Shown here in pieces: positions 47,101 through 56,450 of a stretch of 64,000 nucleotides of DNA. The notes under the pieces were generated by a model. It was given only the letters and a program-made list of their open reading frames with translations, ran no database searches and had not been told where the DNA came from. The position numbers and the translations under genes were made by a program. Source of the DNA: Neospora caninum Liverpool (lineage: Eukaryota; Apicomplexa; Conoidasida; Eucoccidiorida; Sarcocystidae). The stretch's first letter is position 1. Each line of letters begins with the position of its first letter. The DNA lies in NCBI RefSeq assembly GCF_000208865.1, contig NC_018386.1, forward strand, positions 1 to 64,000, in the 5' to 3' direction.

Positions 47101-49134
47101 TTTCCCATCTAGTTAGAGAAGTAGTAGGGCGGGAATTTAGGGTGTTGCACGCTTCACCGGCCTCGTTCGCATTCCCGTGTACGCTGGTTCACATATCTCG
47201 CTCCAGGACTGTGTAACTGGAGTTTTCTCGCATCAAGTTCGCTGACCTGTTGCTTGGCTGACAAAGACAATGTCGTCGTTGAGGGCGAGTTTCAGGAGGT
47301 ACTTTCCGTCCAAGTAACTCTTCATCTGGATGCTCCCGTCGAGCGAGGCATTGACCACCTGACCACTAGAGCTTAGAACGACGGTAAGTCTCTCCAAGAC
47401 ATCGACGAAGATCTCGCTTCTCCGCACGTTGCCGGCGACTCCGCGAGGGCCTCGCCCCCCGAAGGGAGTGCCTCTCGCCCGCTCGCCTGCCGTCGCCCCG
47501 ACAGGCCGGTGGGATGCATTGCTCGGGATCGTCTTGGGCGCCAAGCTCGCCAAGGTTGACAAACTCGACGTGATTTGCTGAAGCACAAAACACCTCAGAA
47601 ACCAAAGACGCACACCTGCAAACGCGGCCAGAACGCCGCATGTATATAGGGTATGTACAGTGAATGCTTATGCGCTTGAACGTTGTTTTGGACAGACATC
47701 CGAGGCATCCCTGGGTGTCTCCAGATCTACGCTTCCACAGACACATGCTGGTTTTGAATGAAACGTGAACGCGGAGATCAAAAAAAACTGGACAAGTAGA
47801 GCGGGAAGGTGCGCAGACGAACTGGCGAACGACGGCACAAAGAGAAAGGAGGAAGACAAACGCGACGGAGACGCCCTCGCGTTCTCTCCTTTCTCAAGTC
47901 TCGAGAAGACTCTCACGCTTTTGACTGGAGGAGGATCAACAAGAATCGCTTCGGAGTAGATCGCGGATTTGAGGGACTCTGTAGAGGTCAGCTGAGGATA
48001 GCCGTAGTCGATGATCTCGTCGAGAAGCTCGTAAATCATGACAAAGTTCTTCCGGATTGCCTCTTCGTTTAAAACCCCACAAAAATCCTGCGAAACACCG
48101 AAAGTGGGCCAGTAAAAAGATGACTCCTCTGCATGCAGTTGCACGAGCCCGCGTCTTCGCCCTCCTGCCGTTGGCTTCGCTTCTCGTTGCCCAAAAACAC
48201 AGACAGCCCCCCGGATGCTCGAGACGCCGGCGTGCAGAGACAGAGAGACTTCGAAACCTGAAAGGAGGCACTGTCAACTTCTCGTGGTCTCCCTCCTAGC
48301 AGTGAGAAGCGAAGCTGAATCAGCTCAGAACAAGCACAAGAGGCTTGGGATATGAAGAGCCGGCCGTTAAACTCGGAGAATCATCTCGGGCGGCGTGTGC
48401 CTTTCATCGCTCCGTAGGAGGCTTGCTCTAGACTGTTTTCCGCACTCTTGCGATTCGTGAGTCTCTCGTCCCTTGCTTCGCGCTTCGCGTTCCGCCTCTG
48501 TGTATCACACCCCCCCTTCCCCGCAGGTTTTCCTCCCCTCCTGCGTGCTCTTCGTCCTCAGGACGAGTCACAGGGTTCTCTCAACTTGGCTGTCTCCCTC
48601 GATTATTACTCTCCAGTCGATTGCGCGTTTTGGTTTCCTCTCCTTTTTCGTCTCGCTTTCTTCCTTTGCTTCTTCGCGTCTCTCGGCGCGGCCTTATCTC
48701 TTTTTCGTTGGCAAACAAGAGGGACTGACCTGAATGATTTTCGTGAGGCGGTGAAGGAGTTCAGTGAGCACGGCAGGAGACGGATTCTGCTGCGTGGTGA
48801 GGACAAAGTAGAGCCCACTTCTCCTCAAAAAGGCGAAGGAGATTCCATTTACACAGAAGAGAGGCGAGGCGTCGCCGGCGCCTCCGAGGCCTCCCCGGTT
48901 CATCATCGCGAGCATCCCGGCGGTGCACGGACTGCCTCGGGCTGCGCATGCACTCGATTTTCCGGAGCCTCCCGTCGCGCCTCCAGCGCCAGAGAACTCG
49001 GAAGACGAGGGCCCGTTCCAGCAAGTCACGTGCCGGTAGAAGATTTCGGCGCTTCCCTTGGGTGCGTCATTTCGGTAGTCCTTCGTGATTAAACAGTCCC
49101 CGCGAGGGGACAAGACGTAGAACTGGGAAAGCAT
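44152..49134 (-). CDS. AP4M1: AP-4 adaptor complex medium (mu) subunit
   Basis: Cargo-binding subunit of AP-4, a clathrin-independent coat for sorting from the trans-Golgi network. Eight exons, all phases consistent, 501 aa: 49,134-48,730; 48,087-47,917; 47,577-47,247; 46,471-46,296; 45,547-45,416; 45,145-45,089; 44,662-44,528; 44,250-44,152. The N-terminal longin domain starts MLSQFYVLSPRGD and includes GSAEIFYRHVTCWNG, RRSGLYFVLTT, NFVMIYELLDEIIDYGYPQ and TSTESLKSAIYSE. The mu homology domain (~244-501) contains RRSEIFVDVLERL, GSIQMKSYL, FFPPDGEFVLMNYRV, VVLSIPLPKG, KEFGPISMTFEIPM and the terminal block WVRYVTQSSSYICR. The match is to AP-4 mu (especially plant forms) rather than mu1, mu2 or mu3. 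Oddities: a Gly/Ser/Ala insertion at residues ~41-90 of the longin domain, a Gly/Arg-rich linker, and a GC donor (CAG|GCAAGG) after exon 5. It is transcribed divergently from YJU2. Confidence 0.95.
45090..45415 (-). other. Intron 5 of AP-4 mu (45,146-45,415), GC-AG type
   Basis: Exon 5 ends ...VPLQ at 45,416. The following bases are GCAAGG, a GC donor with good consensus after CAG. The intron ends at a TTTCAG acceptor just before 45,145. The join is phase 0 to phase 0 and restores the mu-domain reading ELLPPVPLQ-SAEFLPAEKRLVW at the length expected from the family. No GT donor nearby gives phase 0 and the right length. The span given also includes the 57-nt exon 6 (45,145-45,089), whose far end has a perfect GTAAGT donor. 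Confidence 0.75.
45724..45738. repeat. Poly-C tract in an AP-4 mu intron
   Basis: Fifteen consecutive C on the plus strand, within intron 4 of AP-4 mu. A second homopolymer, 11 G at 45,937-45,947, lies about 200 bp away in the same intron. Such tracts are length-unstable and prone to sequencing error. Confidence 0.9.
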
Positions 49135-50683
49135 CGGGGAAGAGAGACAAGAAAAAGGAGGGACAAGGCCGCTTCCAGACACAAGGGGGAAGAAAGTCGA
49201 GTGGCAGAAGAGGAGGAAAGGATGCACACACGAGCGAGGCGGAACCACGGAATAACAGCAGAGACAGAGAAGAGAGGGGGAGGGGAGAGCAAAGAGAGGA
49301 AACTCGCTCCTACGCACGGGTAGAATGGAAGCGGTCCAACGATATGCACGTAAAAAAGGGACAGAAAGACACAGTCCGTCGGAAAAAAGGCTCGGTATGA
49401 AGGGGGGGGCGGCTCGACCAGAAGAAGGAAACAGGTGACGGGAAACAGGATGGGAGACCTTTTAAAGCGGCCAAGAGCAGACAGAAAGCAGATTCAACAA
49501 ACAACTGGATACAGATTGGGGTTAGGCGACAAATTCACGGACGATAAGACGAGAAGGAAGGACCGTAGAACAATTCCCTCGTTTCACACACTGGGGTCAC
49601 CTCGAGAGGACGAGGCGATTGAAGGGAAGCGCCGACACAGAAGGAAAAACCCGAGGAATGAAATAGCGGAGAAGACATTCAAATACCTCGCAGTCCTGAG
49701 AGGAGTGGACGACCTTCATCGCCAAGGAAAACAACGGGGAAATTGCTTCAAGGAAAAAGATTCCTCGTCATCCGGGAACATGCCATGTCTTGGGTCCACT
49801 GGAGACCGGGCAAGACCCCGGACACGTGGTTACTCGTTGTCTTTTGCGGTTTCTTTCGTGGTTCGGATAAAAAGTGGTGCTCGAATTTGAACGACGTCAC
49901 TTCTCGTTGTGAGGCCTGGTCACTACGCGCTCAACGACTTTTTCCCCGGTGCTGCCATTGTCGGAGACACCGGCACAGTCCCATGGACCTGGGTCGAAAA
50001 GGAGGCAATTTTTCCCTTGCGAAAAAGGCGGCGTTCGAAACGGGACTTGCAACAGGGAAGAAGTTGGAAGTCTGGCCTAAGAGGAAACCGTGGAAACTCG
50101 AGAGAAACGAACGAAACACACCGGGAGGCGACGAGGAAGTTACACGTGATCCGTACCGTTCTACCAGTGTACATCCACACGGAGTTCCGAAGCGTTGGCC
50201 GGAATGCAGACAGGCTCTCTTTCCCTGTAGAGAAGCAAACGAAAAACAGGGAAAAGAGAATTGTCTCCTGTCTCGGAACATAAACTGCCGCTTATGTGCA
50301 ACCGTCCTGTCCTGTCGCGCCAACCTTTCCACGAGGCATGCACAGAGTGTGCTCGTTTTTCGCGCTTCTGCATCTCCTGTCGCCCTGTCTATTCGCATGC
50401 GCGACCGCTCATTTCTTGCTCAGCGTTCCTCTCCGTTTCTGCCCGTAGATTCATATGTATTTGTATAAATGTGCGCGACAGAGATTTCTCTCCCTCTCTC
50501 TCTGTTCCATATTGCTTGCCGGTTCGGCTTCTGTTCCATATTGCTTGCCGGTTCTCGTTTTTTCCTGTCCTCACCCGTACCGGCGACAGATACGCGTGAG
50601 GCAAGGCCTCTGTCCTGGTTTTCTGCTCCCCTTCTCTCTTCGCGGTCTCCCGCCCTCTTCTCCAACTTCTCCTTCTAGGCACG
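49135..50683. promoter_or_regulatory. Divergent intergenic region, AP-4 mu / YJU2
   Basis: About 1.55 kb between two head-to-head start codons, so promoters and 5' UTRs of both genes lie here. The AP-4 mu side is purine-rich on the plus strand. On the YJU2 side a TTCTCCTTCTAG tract ends six bases before the ATG and could be the acceptor of a 5'-UTR intron. A 25-bp direct repeat containing CTGTTCCATATTGCTTGCC lies at 50,501-50,525 and 50,530-50,554. Long open frames on both strands here look like chance. Confidence 0.6.
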
Positions 50684-53600
50684 ATGGCAGACCGAAAAGT
50701 TCTGGTCCGGTACTACCCGCCTGACTTCGACTTCGACGTTCTGCGACAGAAGAAACGTGTCCTGTACCGGGCAAAGGAACTGCAGCATGGAAAGAAGCAG
50801 CGCCAATCGGGGATGAGCAAAATTATGAACGTCAGAATGATGTTTCCCTTCACTCTTCAGTGCGCGTCATGCAGAGAATTCGTCTACGTAGGGACGAAAT
50901 TCAACTCCCGCGTGGAGCGAGTGCAGGTGCGTCCTTCGGCCATGTTCTGTCAAAACGGTCGGTGCCTGTCGTGGTCCTACGACTTCAGTACACTCACCCC
51001 TCGTGTCCCCGGTATATCTCAACCACTTGCTATTCGTAGCTCTCCATGAAAGCATTTCCCTACCTTTATACACATGTACAGCTGCGTACACCTGCCGAGG
51101 TGCTAGCTACGGTTACCTCCGTCTGTCTCTTGCAGTCTGCAGTTGCGTCAGTCTAATTCCTCTCTGCGCCTATTCTCCTGCGACAGGCCTCGTCTCTGTT
51201 TCCCCGACTCCAAACCCACATCTACACATAGCTGCATATGCCTATATCTATATGTATGTATTGCTCGTTGGACAGACACTTCAGAGACAGACGCGTCCAG
51301 TTACAAATGCCTACTTTTCTCCCCGTTCCTTTCTTCTCCTGTATAGGGCGAAGACTACCTCGGAATCGTCAAGTGGAGGTTCTATGGGCGATGCCCTAAC
51401 TGCCGAGGCGAGATCTGCTTCAAGACTGGTAAGCTGTCGCCACCCTCTTCGCCACGTAGGAAGACTAGGAAAGCGGAAAGAACGATTTCGGCTTCTGTTT
51501 CCTCGCTCATTCGATCACCTCACACCTCAAGCTTTTCTTGGCCTGCCTGGCACATGTGGAGCTCCTCAGAAGCGGATCTGTCGCCTTACTCATGGAGAGG
51601 ACACCAGGGGTCGGGTAAACAGATGAAGCTAACTACCCCTTCCAAGCACAAAAGAACTGTGTAGGCAGACCAGCGCGTGTTCTATGGCGATGCGGGGCTT
51701 TCCCTTCACCCGAACGATCGTGTGCGTCCCTCAAGGTGTCTGTACACTAGGAGTGCGTCAAATCGTGCGGGACAAAGCGCCGCTGGACGACCCTCGAACC
51801 CGTGACTCGCCACTTTGTTTCTTTTCACTCTCGGGTGGTCGTCTGACTCCCCTTGGTTCAAAGAGGACGTGCGCTTGCGTAGGCCATGGCAGACCGCCGG
51901 AACTGTGGTGCCTACACACACGTCAACGTGCATGGCTATATTCTACATGGACGCGGGAAAATATATGCATCAAACTACATGTTTCTGGAGGGCATTGCTT
52001 TCTCAGATCCGAAGAATGGAGACTACGTGCTTGAGTGGGGAGGCACTCGAACCTACGATCCGATGCGAGATCAACAACTGGCCGAAGAACGCCTGCGAAA
52101 AGATCGAGTAAGAGCGTTTCGCCTTCCGGCTCTTTGCACTCCAATTCGGATCGCGTTTCGCTAGCTGTGTTTATATGTTCCCCCCGTTTTTTCTCCGTCC
52201 CGTCTTCTTTCATCTTCCTCCTTTTTCGTGTCTTCTTGTCCTTTATGCTTTCTTCGTGGCTCTGAGAAGCCGCCTTGACTTCGCTGACCAGTCCGTTTCT
52301 CGGCTGTCTTCATTTTCGTATCTTCGGTGGTGTGCCGGCTGTTCCTCCACCGTCTTTCAGCGTGATTCGTGGACGCACCTTTCGTCTCCTCTCCCCTCCT
52401 TAGTTAACGTTTGTCCTGTCTCTGGCTCTTCCCCTGGTTCCCGCTGTGCGCCTCCTCTACCTCGTGATCCCGTGCTTTCCCGATCGTCCCTTCGGGTACC
52501 TGTTTCCCCTGATTGCTTCGAGGCGTCTGTTTTTCGGGTTTTCTGGGCGCTCCTCCACTGCTCCCGGTTCTGGCCTCGGAATCGTTTTCCGGTGACGGCG
52601 CCTAGGAACGAAGCGCCCTTCCCTTTTCCCCTCGGTCTCGCTTTTTCTCGTTCCTTCGTCGTTATCGCCCGGTGTCTTCTCCTGCCATCGACGCCTTTCT
52701 TCCGCTCCGGTTTGCGACTCCTTTCCGTTTTTTATCTAAAAAGGTTGGTATTTGATTACGATATACTTTTAGATGAATGTTTTTAAAAACCCATTTTCAC
52801 TCGCGTCGCAGGAGCAAGAGCTAGAGGGCGATCGTATGAAGCAGGTCGAGGCGAAGACGTACAACGTGCAGAATGAACTCGCTGCGCTGGAGCAGCTGGA
52901 GGAACTGCGGAAGATGAATCGCCGCCTCGTCGACCGAGAGGCAGCCACCGAGCAGGCTCTCCAGTTTCTCAGACAGAACGAGGTGAAACACGGCGACGAA
53001 GACGAGTGGGACGATCAGGAGAGAACCGAGTTGATGAAGTTCATGCAGACGCAGCGCGAGCGTCGGGACCGCGAGGAAGAAGACTCGGACTCGGAGGATG
53101 AAGGTGCGTCGGCTTTTGACCGGACGCGGCTGTCACGATTCCGAGGCACACAGACGCCGGCTCGGAAGGGGTGTAGCCTTCCTGGTTTGGAGAAAAAAGA
53201 TAGGTTTCTCGCAGGGAGAGTTTCTCGAGAACGGTAGGCCAGGACGACACACTCGTGAAGCTCCTAGAGGTGACCCGCCGGGAAGAAAAGTGCCGGTCTG
53301 TCACCGCACATTTCCGGCGACGGCGCGAGGCCTCTGGGGGTTAAATAAACCGGGCGTCTCGCCCGCTTAGCGTGCAAGCTGTGCGAATTGCGTGGTGTTT
53401 GCATGCAGGGACCGTCAACCAGAGCGCGTTGCGCTCCCAGTCGCCTTTTTCGCATCCTGGGGACGCAGGCGCAAATGTCGCTGCCCGCGCACGTTCCACA
53501 GCGGCGTCTTCCCACTCGTCTTCGCGCCCAACGTCGCCCTCCCGTAGTGGAGCCTTGAGTCCGCGCTCGACGGCGAGCGAGGAGGGAGGAAGCAGTCTGA

Positions 53601-54022
53601 ACGCGAGTGAAGGCAGCCGGGCGCCGCTGCATTCGTCTGGGAGGAGGTCTGAAGGCTGGCTGGGGCCCAAGGCGGAAAGAAAACATTTTCAAGTGGGCGG
53701 AAAAGACGCCGACAGCCGGCCTCGGCAGAGTGCACCCAAGGCGCCCGGGACATCGGCAGCTGCGCCGTCCATGTTCATGCTCACAGCGGTGAGTGACAAG
53801 AGTCCTCGGCTAGTTGTGAAGAAGAAGGAAGAATCCGACAGCTTCTCTGATCTACTAGGCTCTTATGCCTCTTCGTCGTCCAGCGATGAGGAAAAGGGCG
53901 AGAAAGACGTGGGGTCCCCGGGGAAGGGACACGAAAGAGACGCCCGTGAGGCACAGAGCGGCAGCCAGGAAGACTCGTTGGAGCGCGCAGTCGGGGGCGG
54001 GACGAAAAGCGGGGACAAATAG
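50684..54022 (+). CDS. YJU2: Pre-mRNA splicing factor YJU2/CWC16 family
   Basis: Step-one spliceosome factor that joins with the NineTeen-associated proteins and stabilises the branch helix. Five exons with GT-AG introns and matching phases, 443 aa: 50,684-50,926; 51,347-51,428; 52,007-52,107; 52,812-53,103; 53,409-54,022. The start MADRKVLVRYYPPDFD carries the invariant N-terminal YYPPDFD block that enters the active site. Zinc-binding pairs are C60/C63 (CASC) and C97/C100 (CPNC). Other family landmarks are FVYVGTKFNSRVE, ICFKTDPKNGDYVLEWGG and TRTYDPM, followed by a charged helix and an acidic run EEEDSDSEDE. YJU2 is favoured over the CCDC130/CWF16 paralogue by the N-terminus. Unusual parts are a basic insertion at ~residues 21-50 (RQKKRVLYRAKELQHGKKQR) and a ~200-residue Ser-rich C-terminal tail encoded by the last exon. 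Confidence 0.95.
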
Positions 54023-55937
54023 CATCCGAAGAGGAAAGTCGAAGGCTAGTGTAAACGATGTAAACGAAGGCTCAAAGCTTTCTCGAAAGAAATCAAGTTG
54101 CGTTAGTGAGAATAAGAACGCAAAAAGGGTGACGGGACATTTTTGCGGAGAATAAAGAAGAGAGAGCGATCCACCTTCTCGAACCTGCTGTCACGTCTTT
54201 TTGCAGCCATACATCGGGAAGCTAGAAGGGATCCCTGGGTTGCACGTGATTCGACAGCGTTGCTGCTGAACACTGCTTAGAGACTTTCTTCTCCTCTCGT
54301 TTCATCTTTTAAAGATCCCTTCACCACAATCTTCGCACAAAAGGCACCAGCGTCAATACGGCGCTGCAAGCGACGCACGGCAGGGTGTACACACGATTAC
54401 ACGGAGCTTTTTGCAGATTCTTCCACACTGTCTAACCCCTGGTGCGACCTGAGAGACACGGCGTTTCCGCATTTGTCTCCAGCATTCGTTGAACTAGTGA
54501 AGCACTCTGTGGTGGTAGCGGATCGCCTACAGCAGACTGCCATGACTTCCCGAGTCACTGACTCCGGCACCACAAAACAGGCATGTTTTTGCCATCGAGT
54601 GCAGTGGCACAAGAACACAAAAGTCTGCCCATCAACAAAGGGCCGACAATTCCCCTGGTTTCGATAACCATGTGGGGATCTCTTTGTCCCTCTTAATTTG
54701 CTCGCTTCTCGTGAAGCACACGAATTATAGAACCTTGGTCTGCCAGTGCGCCTGGCACGGAGTGTCTCAACATACTTTTCTGCAGGAATTTGGTAACTAG
54801 ATATTTCATGCGCAACATAGGGTTCTATGAGAAGAAGACAGAGCCGCCCATCTCCTACCTGGGAAAACATGTCTGAAACTCTATTTTGGAGAGCGAGCGA
54901 CATGCCACTGACTGCAACGTCACCAAGGCTGACCGTACGAGGGGAGCAGCGGGCTCACTTCGCACTGCTGCCGGCAGCTGGTAAGCTGCGCTTCTGCCCG
55001 AGCAAACAGCAGCCTCTGTCTCGTCAGGCCTGAATCGAAGCTACCTGGTGGAGGCAAACACGTGCAAGGAGGTTGTGTACCCGAACAGCTGCGTCTTCTT
55101 TTAATATCTACAATCGCTTACGCGCTGCTGTACTAGGTCAGACCCTCAGGAAGCAGAAGCGCATTCTGCAACTTTGTATCAGGCAACTCCGCACCTCGCG
55201 ACTCAGGGAAAGGCACGACAGCACCCGACATGCCCCGAAAACTTCGGCCTGACGAAAAAAGTGTACGCCTCCGTTCCAGCTTGCTACGAGGGCCTCAGCA
55301 CCCCTGCTCAATTCGAATGGACTGACTGCAGCATTGTTGGACCACGCAAGGTGGCAGCACAACGTTTAATGGTGCCGTTTCGATTGTCAGCGGCGAGGCC
55401 AGGCTGGAGCCCACCACGGCCTTCCGCACTTCACGAGGAAGAATGGGCCGTCAACCTGCACAGCGACGACAGCTGGGGCGAGACCCGAGAGCTACAAAAC
55501 ACGAGAGAACCGATACACCAAGCCACCTTCCCACTGTCTGCCTGAAGAGACACAGTGTTTGACTGCATACTACCTTCCCAACGCATTCGGCATTCACTCA
55601 GAGAGAACAAGTCTCGACATCCAATATCTCCACACAAAACAGCTCCGCGCAAAAAACAGATGTTCAGTAGCACTTCCCGAGAGAGAGATCTCCTCTTTGC
55701 TAGATATACAAGTGCCACAGTACCTTTGGTGATGCCTCAGCATTTCTAGTAGTAGTAGTAGTAGCCGGCGCCATCATTGGATGTGAACAATGACAAAAAC
55801 CCGGGTAGTCACAAATGGGATATGTAACCCTAACACGATTCCGCTGCAGCGCGCGAATACGAAATATCGGAAACACCGTGTTTAATGGCTCACCACCCCC
55901 AAAACAAACCGACTAAACCGCGACTGCACAGTTTTTG
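54023..55937. other. Convergent intergenic region
   Basis: About 1.9 kb between the 3' ends of YJU2 (+) and the small secreted protein gene (-), so it should hold both 3' UTRs. A (TAG)6 microsatellite lies at 55,747-55,764. Open frames at 55,174-55,545 and on the minus strand are unsupported. Confidence 0.5.
55747..55764. repeat. (TAG)6 microsatellite
   Basis: Six perfect TAG units in the convergent intergenic region, about 170 bp downstream of the secreted-protein stop codon. A possible length-polymorphic marker. Confidence 0.95.
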
Positions 55938-56450
55938 TCATCTAGGTGGTGGACCACCTCTCAATTCGTCAGAGTCAAAAGTCCTAATATACAACTTCTG
56001 CATTTCTTTCGCTTGCTCCAACTCCGTCTCGGCTTGTTGGCGAAAGCGAATGGGGAGATTTTGATGTCGTGTTAATCCGGCTTGCAGCCCTCGCACCTGC
56101 TCTAAATACTCACCCAGTGCCTTACGAGTCAGACGTCTCTCTTTGGCCGCTTTTCTCTGGGCCTCGAAAGCATCTTTCGCTGCAAGCACCACTTCCCTGA
56201 ACGGGACTGTGTCGCCACGTTGTTCTCTTTCGACTAGGTCCTTGTACCTGTTCATCAACTCCTGTGCTGTTTCCATCTGGTACCGGGACAGTTCTATGTT
56301 AACGTTCATTGCCTCCTGCCTTGCTCTCAATTGAACTAGGCGTGCACGCAATACAGGAACGGCGCTTGCGGATGCAGAACACACGCGAATTGCGCAGATG
56401 GCTGCAGCCAACAAAAGGATCCTGCATATCGGCGAGAAATCACACGCCAT
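55938..56450 (-). CDS. Small secreted helical protein (unrecognised, 170 aa)
   Basis: Single-exon frame on the minus strand. I start it at MACDFSPICRILL (56,450) because this places a clear signal peptide at the N-terminus: a short polar stretch, a hydrophobic core (ILLLAAAICAI) and small residues (CSASASA) suited to cleavage near residue 28. The in-frame upstream codons would bury it. The mature part is about 140 highly charged, almost entirely helical residues (LRARLVQLRARQEAMN, KDAFEAQRKAAKERRL, QAETELEQAKEMQKLY), ending RGGPPPR. TATATATCC lies 80-90 bp upstream. A secreted or secretory-organelle protein of a parasite would look like this, but no known family is recognised and no export motif fits well. 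Confidence 0.6.
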   Translation of the reverse strand: MACDFSPICRILLLAAAICAIRVCSASASAVPVLRARLVQLRARQEAMNVNIELSRYQMETAQELMNRYKDLVEREQRGDTVPFREVVLAAKDAFEAQRKAAKERRLTRKALGEYLEQVRGLQAGLTRHQNLPIRFRQQAETELEQAKEMQKLYIRTFDSDELRGGPPPR

